Below, one piece after another: positions 1 to 8,300 of a stretch of 26,732 nucleotides of DNA. The position numbers and the translations under genes were made by a program. The notes under the pieces were generated by a model. It had not been told where the DNA came from. It saw only the letters and a list, made by a program, of their open reading frames with translations, and did no database searches. The stretch covers positions 1 to 26,732 of IMG/VR virus record IMGVR_UViG_3300042569_000249; one strand, written 5' to 3'. This stretch comes from a virus. Position 1 is the stretch's first letter; every line of letters starts with the position of its first letter.

Positions 1-1
1 G

Positions 2-1390
2 GGAGTTATCAGAGTAGTACATATTCAGTTCAAGCAGTTCCTTGAGGACAGCGGGTTCTATAAGTACTGCCCTGAAGGTGGTAAGAACTACGTGTTTGTA
101 AAGGTGACCAACAACTTGATTGACCATACCTCAGAGAAAGAGATTAAGGACTTCGTCTTGAATCACCTGCTTGAGTTGGATGACATCGGAGTATACAACT
201 ACTTCGCAGACAACACCCGATTCTTCAAGGAGGAGTTCCTGTCTATGCTATCAACGATTGATATCTATTTCATTGCAGACAGCAAGGATACAGCGTACTT
301 GTACTACAAGAACTGCGCTGTTAAGATTAGTAAGGATGGTGTGTCTACGTTGGACTACCTAGACCTTGGTGGCTATGTTTGGAACGACCATGTGATTGAC
401 AGGAACTTCGTGATGTGCGGGGTGTCAAATGACTTTGACTTCAAGAAGTTTGTCAGCAACATCAATGGTGGTGATGAGGGTCGTATCAAATCCATGGAAA
501 GCACGCTAGGATTCCTGCTACATGGCTACAAGAACTTATCATTCTGCCCTGCAGTAATCTTAAATGACGAGGTCATCAGCGACAACCCTGAAGGAGGAAC
601 GGGCAAAGGATTATTGATGAATGCCCTGAGCAAGATGAAAAAACTTGTGGTGATTGATGGTAAGTCATTCGCATTCGAGAGGAGTTTCGCATATCAGTTG
701 GTGTCTGCAGATACGCAGATACTATGCTTCGATGACGTGAGAAAGCACTTTGACTTTGAGCGTTTGTTCAGCGTGATTACAGAAGGGTTGACACTAGAGA
801 AGAAGAACAAGGACGCTATCAAGATTCCTTTTTCCAAGTCTCCAAAGATTGCATTGACAACCAACTACGCAATCAAGGGAGCAGGCAATTCATTTGCTAG
901 ACGTAAGTGGGAGTTGGAGTTACATCAGTACTACACCAAGGAGTACACTCCATTGGATGAGTTCGGTAAGTTGATGTTCGGTGATTGGAACGATGACGAT
1001 TGGTGTGAGTTTGACAACTACATGATTGGCTGTTTGAAAAATTACCTGAGAACAGGTCTAGTTAAATCTAAATTTGTTAACTTAAAAATCAGACAGTTAT
1101 CTGCTGAGACTTGCCATGAGTTTATCGAGTGGTGCGGATTGGTTGACAACCAAGAGCGCAACGTGATGCTACAGACTGACGTGAGACTTTACAAGAATGA
1201 GTTGTATTCAAACTTCGTGGATGAGTACCCTGACTATGGTCCACGTGGAAGGATGAGCATCAGTAGGACTAAGTTCTACAGATGGCTAGTGTCTTATGCA
1301 ATGTACAAGGAAGGAACGATGCCCGAGGAGGACAGAGACCAACAGGGCAGATGGATTATTATCAAAAGCAAAAAAGAAAACGATGAGTAA
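2..1390 (+). CDS. Primase-helicase-like SF3 ATPase (5' end outside window)
   Basis: A replicative ATPase, probably the helicase half of a phage primase-helicase (DUF5906/D5-like family). The frame is open to the left edge (30 codons before the GTG at 92), so the gene starts outside the window; 462 residues are visible. A Walker A motif (GGTGKG) is encoded around 592-612, a Walker B (ILCFDD) around 719-737, a sensor-1-like TTN in a beta strand around 850-870, and an Arg-Arg-Lys cluster near 900-912 that could supply the arginine finger. This spacing fits superfamily 3 helicases. The part after about residue 320 is a helical tail with no motif I recognise. Any primase domain would lie upstream. 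It overlaps the next gene by 8 nt (1383-1390), as in a translationally coupled operon. ATPase assignment is firm; the exact family name is inference. Confidence 0.8.
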   Translation, partial: GVIRVVHIQFKQFLEDSGFYKYCPEGGKNYVFVKVTNNLIDHTSEKEIKDFVLNHLLELDDIGVYNYFADNTRFFKEEFLSMLSTIDIYFIADSKDTAYLYYKNCAVKISKDGVSTLDYLDLGGYVWNDHVIDRNFVMCGVSNDFDFKKFVSNINGGDEGRIKSMESTLGFLLHGYKNLSFCPAVILNDEVISDNPEGGTGKGLLMNALSKMKKLVVIDGKSFAFERSFAYQLVSADTQILCFDDVRKHFDFERLFSVITEGLTLEKKNKDAIKIPFSKSPKIALTTNYAIKGAGNSFARRKWELELHQYYTKEYTPLDEFGKLMFGDWNDDDWCEFDNYMIGCLKNYLRTGLVKSKFVNLKIRQLSAETCHEFIEWCGLVDNQERNVMLQTDVRLYKNELYSNFVDEYPDYGPRGRMSISRTKFYRWLVSYAMYKEGTMPEEDRDQQGRWIIIKSKKENDE

Positions 1391-1547
1391 TGTAATCATT
1401 TGGAACTACGTGTTCCACTTCAGCGAGTATACAAACAAGTGGTATGCTGTACATAGGGACAAGTACCTAGACTATTGGAGTGCTGAGAAAGACAGCTTCC
1501 TTAGTGATGAGAACCTAGATGCTTTGATAAAAAAGATAAGAGGATGA
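1383..1547 (+). CDS. Small protein of unknown function, 54 aa
   Basis: The ATG at 1383 is chosen because it lies in the stop region of the preceding helicase (8-nt overlap) and gives a compact reading frame. An in-frame ATG at 1296 would overlap the helicase by 95 nt and encode an unlikely Arg-rich N terminus. The protein is rich in Trp, Tyr and charged residues, and its first half reads like a short beta hairpin followed by a C-terminal helix. I see no known domain. It sits between two helicases and its TGA overlaps the next ATG (ATGA, 1544-1547), so it belongs to the replication operon. Function unknown. Confidence 0.7.
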   Translation: MSNVIIWNYVFHFSEYTNKWYAVHRDKYLDYWSAEKDSFLSDENLDALIKKIRG

Positions 1548-3007
1548 TAGATGTTTTGGAAAGAATACCTGCTTACAGCAACAAGTCTATGGAGGACTAT
1601 TGCGACACGTTACTATCAATCCTTACTCAGGCCTACGATACAAAAGTTGGCCGGGGTAAGAAGGTTGAAGTGGTTAAGGTATTCAAACACAAGCAAGACC
1701 AAGATGTCATTGATAAACTAATCAAAAGCAAAGAGCACTATCATAAATTAAATCAAATGAAAAAAATAGGAGGAGTAACCTTCAGAGATTATCAGGTAGA
1801 CATAATCGAAAGAGGTACTCAGATACTAGAGAAGCACGGGTTCTTGTACCTAGCCATGGAGGTGAGGACAGGGAAGACCCTGACGAGTTTAGGTATTGCC
1901 GACAGGATAAATGCAGAGCGTGTGCTGTTCATTACCAAGAAGAAAGCAATTGGTACAATTGAAGCAGACTACAATCTTCTTATGCCATCCTATAAAATTA
2001 AGGTAATAAACTACGAGAGTCTTCACTTGGTAATGTACCATGAGAAATGGGACTTGGTTATTTGCGATGAGGCTCACAGCATGGGCGCTTTCCCAAAGCC
2101 AAGTCAGAGAGCAGAGTTAGTGGCCAACGTAATCATTACTAATAATCCAAAAGTAATACTGATGTCAGGGACACCAACACCCGAGAGTTACTCACAGATG
2201 TACCATCAGGTGTACGCTATACGTAAGAGCCCGTTCTTTCAGTTCCCAAATTTCTACAGGTTCTGCGACAAGTATGTGAACATAAAGCAGAAGATGATTA
2301 ATGGAAGACTGATGAATGACTATAGTCATGGGGTCGAAACCATCATTGATGAGATGAAACCATACACGATTAACTACACTCAGGCTGAGGCGGGATTCAA
2401 GTCTAAAGTAAAAGAGGAAATCCTTTATGTTCCAATGAAGGACTCAACCTACAACATGATTAAGAGACTCAAGCGAGACCTAGTAATCGAGGGTAAGGAT
2501 GAGACCATACTTGCGGACACTCCTGTGAAGTTGATGATGAAGGTGCATCAGTTGTGCAGCGGTACTGTAAAGTTCGAGAGCGGTAACAGCATGGTGCTAG
2601 ACACCACCAAGGCAGAGTTCATTAAACAAAAATTTCAAGGAAGTAAGATAGGCATCTTCTATAAATTTAAAGAAGAATACAATGCATTGAAGCAGGTGTT
2701 CGGTGATGACTTGACTAACGAGTTGAGTGTCTTTGAAGACACTGATAAGAACATAGCCTTGCAGATTGTATCAGGTCGAGAGGGCATCTCTCTTCGGGAC
2801 GCTGACTTCTTGGTGTACTACAACATTGACTTCAGCGCAACTAGTTATTGGCAGAGCAAGGACAGGATGACAACCAAGGACAGGCTAGAGAATCAGGTCT
2901 ATTGGGTGTTCTCAGATGGAGGTATTGAACAGGACATATACAAAGCAGTATCAGACAAGAAAGATTACACAGTTAACCACTTTAAAAAAGATTTATTCAC
3001 CAATTAA
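1544..3007 (+). CDS. SNF2-like superfamily 2 DNA helicase/translocase
   Basis: An ATP-dependent DNA translocase or helicase for phage replication, repair or recombination. 487 residues. Motifs in order: Q-like FRDYQ at 80-84, motif I MEVRTGKT at 105-112, motif II DEAH at 175-178, motif III SGTP at 208-211, motif V GREGISL at 411-417, and a motif VI region at 432-442 (ATSYWQSKDRM). The two RecA lobes span roughly 75-230 and 350-470. Motif I with Arg before Thr-Gly-Lys-Thr, and motifs V/VI with S/T-xxWQ-xxDR, are the SNF2/phage helicase pattern. The first 75 residues are an extra helical segment. There is no nuclease domain. Its start overlaps the previous stop by 4 nt. Genes of this kind occur in replication modules of Bacteroidota phages, including crAss-like ones. 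Confidence 0.9.
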   Translation: MIDVLERIPAYSNKSMEDYCDTLLSILTQAYDTKVGRGKKVEVVKVFKHKQDQDVIDKLIKSKEHYHKLNQMKKIGGVTFRDYQVDIIERGTQILEKHGFLYLAMEVRTGKTLTSLGIADRINAERVLFITKKKAIGTIEADYNLLMPSYKIKVINYESLHLVMYHEKWDLVICDEAHSMGAFPKPSQRAELVANVIITNNPKVILMSGTPTPESYSQMYHQVYAIRKSPFFQFPNFYRFCDKYVNIKQKMINGRLMNDYSHGVETIIDEMKPYTINYTQAEAGFKSKVKEEILYVPMKDSTYNMIKRLKRDLVIEGKDETILADTPVKLMMKVHQLCSGTVKFESGNSMVLDTTKAEFIKQKFQGSKIGIFYKFKEEYNALKQVFGDDLTNELSVFEDTDKNIALQIVSGREGISLRDADFLVYYNIDFSATSYWQSKDRMTTKDRLENQVYWVFSDGGIEQDIYKAVSDKKDYTVNHFKKDLFTN

Positions 3008-3018
3008 AAAACAAACAA

Positions 3019-3192
3019 ATGAAAAGCTCAAAAGAAAAACTAACAGAATCATTCTACAACTACTTAGTTTACGAACAAATTGGTAGAGGAGAAATTGTAA
3101 ACCCATTCTCTGACAACTCAGCGCAGCATGAAAGAATAAAAAAAGATGCTGAGAAAATGGCTGAACTTGCTATCAAGGAACTAGTCAAATGA
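3019..3192 (+). CDS. Small helical protein of unknown function, 57 aa
   Basis: This ORF fills the gap between the SNF2-like helicase and the next gene. ATG at 3019 is 11 nt after the helicase stop, behind an A-rich leader (aaaaaacaaacaa) like other starts here. TGA at 3190-3192 overlaps the following ATG as ATGA, which strongly supports a real gene. The product begins MKSSKEKLTESF and ends in an acidic/basic helix (residues 36-57). It looks like a small soluble all-alpha protein. No function recognised. Short length makes it easy to miss. Confidence 0.7.
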   Translation: MKSSKEKLTESFYNYLVYEQIGRGEIVNPFSDNSAQHERIKKDAEKMAELAIKELVK

Positions 3193-3413
3193 AACAGACA
3201 GCGGTACAATGGTTCGCATTAAAGTTGATGCACCTAAAAATGAATCCAAAAGAAGTCTTTGAGTTTGTAGGATTTCTTGAAGAAGCCAAAGAGATGGAGA
3301 AGGAACAGATGCGTGAGTTTTATCAGGATGGATTCTTTATTCCTTTCCCAAGTGATGCAACCTTTGAAGAAATCTATAACGAAAAATATGTAAAGCAATG
3401 TACGGAAAACTAG
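3189..3413 (+). CDS. Small conserved phage protein, 74 aa, unknown function
   Basis: Begins MKQTAVQWF and contains a central EEAKEMEKEQ helix (around residues 31-40) and a C-terminal aromatic segment ending near IYNEKYV. This pattern resembles a family of small proteins of unknown function that I recall as common in flavobacterial and other Bacteroidota phages, where a TAVEW start is followed by an AKEMEKQQ helix. The ATG overlaps the preceding TGA by 4 nt and the stop (TAG, 3411-3413) lies inside the next gene. Function unknown; placement implies an early or replication-linked role. The family likeness is from memory and should be searched. Confidence 0.75.
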   Translation: MKQTAVQWFALKLMHLKMNPKEVFEFVGFLEEAKEMEKEQMREFYQDGFFIPFPSDATFEEIYNEKYVKQCTEN

Positions 3414-3625
3414 CAATAGCAAACCCAACAACATTTACAGTTAAGCATTACGATAAAACTATTACTATTGAAATCGACCATAGCGACATTGATATCCACG
3501 AAGTAATGTTAACATTTGAATCGCTCACAATCGCTATGGGATTCGGTAAAGATAGTTTTAGAGATTGGGTAAAAGAGTCTGCAGAAATTTATGCAGAAGA
3601 GGATAAAGAAACATTCAACGATTGA
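3398..3625 (+). CDS. Small acidic protein of unknown function, 75 aa
   Basis: Starts 16 nt before the previous stop. The N-terminal half (about 1-32) alternates hydrophobic and polar residues as beta strands; the C-terminal half is an acidic helix rich in Glu and Asp. The size and acidity would fit a small inhibitor, adaptor or DNA-mimic, but nothing in the sequence proves this and no family is recognised. Translation is probably coupled to its neighbours, since the next ATG begins 1 nt after its stop. Confidence 0.65.
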   Translation: MYGKLAIANPTTFTVKHYDKTITIEIDHSDIDIHEVMLTFESLTIAMGFGKDSFRDWVKESAEIYAEEDKETFND

Positions 3626-3626
3626 T

Positions 3627-3839
3627 ATGAAAGTTTATCTAGGACAACAAGCAAAGAGCTTGTTCTACATGAGGGAAGTTCCTGTTGAATCAATAGGAGT
3701 GTTCCAATGCATAGGTGGTGATTGGGTGTATTGGTTCAACAATGGATTCACCTACGATACGGGTGTCGCTGACAGCGAAGCGGAAGCATTACAGATTGCA
3801 AAGAAAAACTTTAAACCTTACAAATATGATGACATTTAA
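3627..3839 (+). CDS. Small protein of unknown function, 70 aa
   Basis: ATG at 3627 lies one nucleotide after the previous TGA and is preferred over an in-frame ATG at 3591 buried in the preceding gene. The product starts MKVYLGQQAKSL and has a beta-rich core with aromatic residues (GGDWVYWF around 38-45), then a helix with the repeated acidic/Ala pattern DSEAEALQIAKK. The layout of strands followed by one helix resembles many small phage alpha/beta proteins. No function recognised. Its 3' end overlaps the next gene by 14 nt. Confidence 0.65.
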   Translation: MKVYLGQQAKSLFYMREVPVESIGVFQCIGGDWVYWFNNGFTYDTGVADSEAEALQIAKKNFKPYKYDDI

Positions 3840-3984
3840 AGTACACGGCCATAAGTTCCATGACATGGATAGGCTCAATGCTCAGATAGTAAAAGTGATG
3901 CGAAGGTTCGGGCATCAGTTTGGATACTTCGAGATAGGAGAGATGTATGAAATTGATGGCACAGTAAATCTAATCCTTGAATGA
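3826..3984 (+). CDS. Small His-rich protein of unknown function, 52 aa
   Basis: ATG codons at 3826 and 3829 lie within the end of the previous gene; either could start this frame. The product is basic in its first half with several histidines (HGHKFHD, then GHQFG), followed by an acidic beta-like C terminus. Histidine spacing alone does not show a metal site. TGA overlaps the ATG of the VRR-NUC gene by 4 nt (3981-3984), which supports this frame as real. An in-frame ATG at 3715 would lie deep inside the previous gene and is rejected as the start. Confidence 0.6.
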   Translation: MMTFKVHGHKFHDMDRLNAQIVKVMRRFGHQFGYFEIGEMYEIDGTVNLILE

Positions 3985-4277
3985 CCGAGCAGCAGATACA
4001 AACAAAGTTAATCAAGGAACTAGAGGGTAAGGGATACTATGTCATCAAGTTGATTAGTACCAATAAGAATGGTATCCCTGACCTCATAGCCATACCAAGG
4101 GACTCAAGCGTTGAGTTCTACGAAGTAAAGAAACCAAAAGGAAAGGTATCTAAGTTACAGGAGTACAGATTAAAAGAGCTCGCAGCTCACGGAATTAAAG
4201 TTGAAATCTATAAAGGAATTGAATCAAATGATACTGCACAAGCACACCAAGATGGAGGCCCTGTCTCAAATAGTTAA
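3981..4277 (+). CDS. VRR-NUC domain nuclease, 98 aa
   Basis: A small stand-alone nuclease of the PD-(D/E)XK superfamily, VRR-NUC type. Such proteins cut branched or single-strand/double-strand junction DNA and occur in many phages. Key residues: GIPD with D34, then E48-V-K50, then Q60 in a following helix (SKLQ). The N-terminal helix begins with TEQQIQ, as is usual for the family. About 80 residues cover the whole fold, so this is complete; the last 18 residues are a polar tail overlapping the next gene. It sits four genes downstream of the SNF2-like helicase in the same operon, consistent with processing replication or recombination intermediates. Substrate is inferred from the family only. 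Confidence 0.88.
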   Translation: MTEQQIQTKLIKELEGKGYYVIKLISTNKNGIPDLIAIPRDSSVEFYEVKKPKGKVSKLQEYRLKELAAHGIKVEIYKGIESNDTAQAHQDGGPVSNS

Positions 4278-4794
4278 CAGGGAATTTGAAGCAAACATAT
4301 TTAATTATTCAAAAAAACAAAACAACGTAAACGCAAGGAAGGTGTTTTGTAAAATACTAAGTGACATAGGATTCTCATGGGAGGACATCTGTGGCTTTAT
4401 GAAAAAAAGTTACGGGGTTTATATGTACTACATGGGAGACGTTGAAAATCTTTTGAAGTACAACCCTGAAGTGAAGGAGAAATATCTAGAGTGCAAAGAT
4501 TTATTCTTCATAACAATTAAGCAGGTTGTACAGGAACAATATGAGTACGTTCCTAGCAGAAGCAAAAAGATGGACTACTCTGTTTGGGACAGAAATAGTT
4601 TAGAGAAAGTTGAAGATAAGTACGATAGGATAAGAAAGATTATCGAACTTGTTGACATCAATACTCCATTGGGAAAAGAGCATTTAGTATTCGAGAAACT
4701 AGTCCAAGTGTTTGAAACTACAGTAAGACCATGGAAAGAAACCGAGACAGAGAGAATGCTAGAGCAAATAGAATTGCAGCAAGGACAGAGCTGA
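4228..4794 (+). CDS. Protein with DnaA domain-IV-like helix-turn-helix, 188 aa
   Basis: Probable DNA-binding protein. Residues 10-90 read like the C-terminal DNA-binding domain of DnaA: a first helix (ALSQIVNREF), then ARKVF (37-41), a hydrophobic helix, GFSWEDICGFM as the helix-turn-helix start, and a helix ending near LLKYNPEVKEKY. The DnaA signature Asp-His-Thr-Thr is absent; SYGVYMYY stands in its place, so DnaA-box recognition is not expected. Residues 100-188 form a charged helical tail. There is no AAA+ domain. ATG 4228 is preferred (TTG 4201 and ATG 4252 are alternatives); it gives a 50-nt overlap with the nuclease gene, reduced to 26 nt if 4252 is used. A role at the replication origin or as a regulator is possible but unproven. 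Confidence 0.6.
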   Translation: MILHKHTKMEALSQIVNREFEANIFNYSKKQNNVNARKVFCKILSDIGFSWEDICGFMKKSYGVYMYYMGDVENLLKYNPEVKEKYLECKDLFFITIKQVVQEQYEYVPSRSKKMDYSVWDRNSLEKVEDKYDRIRKIIELVDINTPLGKEHLVFEKLVQVFETTVRPWKETETERMLEQIELQQGQS

Positions 4795-4925
4795 ACCATA
4801 AGTTACTAGCAAGTATTTATGAGAATGTCGTAGATAGGGATTTCAATAAAGCAGAAATAGAATTGAGAGAACTTATATACGACCTAAGACTCATGTTAAA
4901 ATCAATAGAAGAGGATGATTTTTGA
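4731..4925 (+). CDS. Small charged helical protein of unknown function, 64 aa
   Basis: Starts at ATG 4731, a 64-nt overlap with the preceding gene in another frame. The first 20 residues are Arg/Asn-rich and are encoded entirely within the overlap; the rest (about 22-64) looks like two amphipathic helices with an acidic end (SIEEDDF). No later ATG would give a meaningful product, so the long overlap appears genuine unless a non-ATG start is used. It overlaps the next gene by 11 nt. No family recognised. Confidence 0.55.
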   Translation: MERNRDRENARANRIAARTELNHKLLASIYENVVDRDFNKAEIELRELIYDLRLMLKSIEEDDF

Positions 4926-5328
4926 AACAGAGACAGACCTAATACGGGAGAAAAAGGCTATCGAATTATTTGTCAGTATCTTCAATGGGTCCTATAAAAA
5001 ACTAGGGCAATTTGATATTGACTACAAGGTGTCCGATAAAGACGGACAACTCATTGCCTATGCTGAGGTGAAGGGAAGGATACGCTCAATGAAGACCGCT
5101 TACCCATTACCAATCTCAGCAGCAAAACTAGTGAAGCTCGTTGACAAGAGACTGAACCCTGTAATCATTTGGGCCTGTGACGATGGCATCATCTACGCTC
5201 AGGCCAATCAATTGGTAGGAGAAATAAAGTGGGGCGGTCGCCCGCCCCGTGAAGGTTCATACAATGATGCTGAGCTTATGGTCTACTACGATAAGCAGAA
5301 GTGCATGAAGTATGTGAGGTACGTTTAA
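4915..5328 (+). CDS. PD-(D/E)XK-like nuclease, 137 aa
   Basis: A putative DNA endonuclease. The core motif is FDIDYKV with D36, followed after 14 residues by E51-V-K53 in a beta strand (AYAEVKGR), the classic D...ExK pair. E6 in an N-terminal helix could complete the site. A later hydrophobic strand (PVIIWACDDGIIYA) and helix fit the restriction-endonuclease fold. There is no partner methyltransferase nearby, so a restriction system is unlikely; DNA processing or host DNA degradation is more probable. This is the last + strand gene: its TAA (5326-5328) abuts the stop of the virion operon with no spacer, and its 3' end holds an all-GC hairpin at 5231-5248. Confidence 0.72.
   Translation: MIFETETDLIREKKAIELFVSIFNGSYKKLGQFDIDYKVSDKDGQLIAYAEVKGRIRSMKTAYPLPISAAKLVKLVDKRLNPVIIWACDDGIIYAQANQLVGEIKWGGRPPREGSYNDAELMVYYDKQKCMKYVRYV
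5215..5248 (-). terminator. Candidate Rho-independent terminator of the virion operon
   Basis: On the minus strand a perfect 7-bp stem, GGGGCGG/CCGCCCC, closes a GCGA (GNRA-type) tetraloop at 5248-5231 and is followed by ACTTTATTTCTCC. The site lies about 80 nt past the stop of the giant protein gene, inside the antisense 3' end of the nuclease gene. The U tract is interrupted, so efficiency is uncertain. On the + strand the stem is not followed by Ts, so it would act only leftward. The GC island stands out in an AT-rich region. Confidence 0.45.
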
Positions 5329-8300
5329 TTATCTACCTTTATTTTTTCTAAACTCTCTGTCCTCTCTCTTGTTAGCCAATTTCTCTAACTTATTGTCAAC
5401 TGAGTTGGAAGCCTTGTTACTCTTAGCCCAATCTGAGTTTGGTCCGAATCTTTTTCTCCATAGAGCAGGATTCAATCTCTTCATGTCACTCTCGTTGTCA
5501 TATCTTATTGACTTACTTGCGTCATAAAGAAGTCTTTTCTTTTTCTCAGACTTGATTTCTTGTATTTTTTCAAGAGATTCTTTAGACTCTTCGCTACCAA
5601 CTATCTTCATTATCTCTCTGTCTATCTCCTTCAGTTCATCCTTGTTTGAGGTTTTACTTTTAAGCTCTCTCAAGTCTTTTAGTTTTTCATATTCATCTGC
5701 ACTTGGTATAGATGAATCAGGAGTACTAGCAGCCTTGCGTAAGTCTTTATAAATCTCATCGTTAACAGCTTTCTTTACGTCTTTGTAAAAAGGAACAAGA
5801 CCAAATTGCCCCGCTACTTCCAAAGGAATCCTGTAATTTAAAGTCATGTCTTCCCTTCTGATAGCGTCAGCTTCTTTCTTGGTAGAGCCCTGACCTGTAA
5901 CTCTGCTGTACATGGCATCAATGTTTTTACCTACCAAAGCCACAGTATTTAATGCAGGAGTATAAGGACCTGCCATGGCTATGGCTGTCTTGCCTACATC
6001 AATGTCTCTTGTTTCTCCAACAGGAAGATAAGTATATGCAATGTTGTCTTTGTAGAAATCATACTCTCCATTTCTTAGGAAATCAAGATACTCTTCGTTA
6101 ATTTTTTCTACACCAACATTTATCATACCCCTAACTACGTTTCCAAAGTTTCTACCAACAGTATAACCAACAAGCACGTTAGCCAATGACCTTCCAAGCT
6201 TTTGATAGTATGTCTTCTCATCTACTTCCTCCTCATCTTCAAAGTCAAATGCAAGACCAATTGCAGCACCAACAATACCTGCCCCCATATTGGCAACCAT
6301 AACCTGATAAATTACAGACCTAGTTACTAGCCCTGCAAGAACAGCTGCTGCTTTTTGCTTAGTCATGTACCCTTGGTTAAACAAATTATACACAGCACTT
6401 CTTGCTGCAGCATAATCAAAGTTCATAAAGTTGGTCATGTAAGAATTAAAGTTATTCCAAACCTTTTGTGTTAACGCTTGATTTGGTTTAATCTTACCTT
6501 TAAGGATGCCCATAAACTCATTATTAGATGCTCCTGAGTATACAGATTCTTGGTCAGCCTTTCTTGTAGCCTGCTCAATTGCATCTTCATACTTCTGCAT
6601 ATAATCAAGGTCATTGTTAATAATCATCTCTTGATTGACCTCTTCCCCTGTTATTCTCTTGAACTCATTCATAAAACTTCCAAACCAAAGAGGCATTGAA
6701 ACCACCTTGTCAGGAGTTGACATCATTGTATCAGCTATGAATTCAACAGGGTTTTTTACATACTTCTTTAACGTAAGGTTATAAAGCTGAAGAGTTCTAT
6801 TCATCAAAGCTCCTCTAGAAACGCTTCCCTTTATTCCTGATGTTTGCTTTAGTACTTGAGGGTCAACCATCTTTCCTGACAAAGCATCCGAGGCATAAAG
6901 TCTAGACGTTTGTTTTGACTTTACATTCTTCATAAACTCAAAACCATTTGCAGAAGCAATAAGCTTTACATTTTTAAGCCCTCTAGCAAATCCCTTTGGA
7001 TTAATAATTAATGCGTTTACAATGTTGGATGCTAATTCAGCCTTGAATCTAACAGTACCTGCCAATGCAGCTCTGTATCCTTGCTTCTGAATAAAGTCAA
7101 CCACCTCATTTGCAAGAGGGTCCTGTGCGATGCTATTGTTAAGCAAGTTTTCAAGAGCCTCTTCGTATGCGTTGTTAATAGCATTAAATATTTTAAGCTT
7201 CTCCTTTGTCATAAGACCTTTTGCTTCTAGATTCTTTTTAGCCTGAAGCAAAGTTCTTCTAGCAGTACGAATAGGAGAAGTCAAGTTGTAATCCAACAAT
7301 ACAAATTTCGCTCCCTTTTGAGTTGACGTAAACAAGTCAAAATTAAGAGGGGTCAATTCACCTGTTCTTTCAATTAAATTCTTAGCCTTTGATGAAGGCT
7401 TCATTGAATTTTTATAATTTTCAGAAAACTCAGGAGCAGCAGTAGCTTCCATTGGATTCTGCTCATGCAGAACATTATGGTGGAAATAGTTATCCATCAG
7501 TTCAACTTTATTTCCACGAATAACCGAAGCAGTATAAGCCGCTTTCTCCCCTAGAGATTGGTTAATCTCAGTCATCACTTCAATAGCATTCTTCTCAGCA
7601 TTGTTGAACGTGTTGTAGAACTTATCCAAGTCTACCTTCCCGTCCTTGGTATAGCTTTCAACCTCATTAACTATTTGTTCTAACTTATCAGCATCGATAT
7701 CATTAAACATTGAATTGCCCATCCTTATATGCTTAATAGTAGCTTTAAGGTATTCAGTAACAGGCTTAACTCCTTTCTTACCAATGTTTGATTCGTACTC
7801 ACGCTGAAGCATATAGGCTGTCATTCTAAACTTAGACATTAAATATTTGTCAGGGTTCTGATTGAATGATGCCAATACTTTATTTTGAGCCGCCTCTATC
7901 TTTTGGTCTATTCTTTTTAGCTCAGAGTTAAATGTAGACAAAGCTTGAGCAGATGCTTCAAGTAATGAGTTAAATATATCCTTGGTTTTAAAATCACCAA
8001 AAACATCACCGATGTAGTAAAGAGGCGTGCCTCTAATTAACTCATCCATTGACTTTTTAAATTTCCCCAACTTGGAATCGCTTAACTTTTCTTTTGCTCT
8101 TGCATAAAGTTTTGAGAAAGCTAGAGGCTTAGCTCTTTCTATAGCACCTGAAAGAATCTTACCTTGTTTTATTGACTCAAGTTTTTCTATAGAAATCTTA
8201 GCATAGTGAGGCAGGTATCCGTTATTTATGTTGTTAATAACTTTAATTATGTTTTTAAGGTCAGTCAAAGAAAGATTCATCAAGTCTTCCACGCTTAATT

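Noticed and set aside
92-92. GTG at 92 as the start of the primase-helicase-like gene
   Set aside because: The frame stays open upstream to position 2 with protein-like sequence, so the gene is truncated by the window edge.
4915-5328. Restriction-modification system based on the PD-(D/E)XK protein
   Set aside because: No methyltransferase or specificity gene lies nearby; the gene is embedded in a replication operon.
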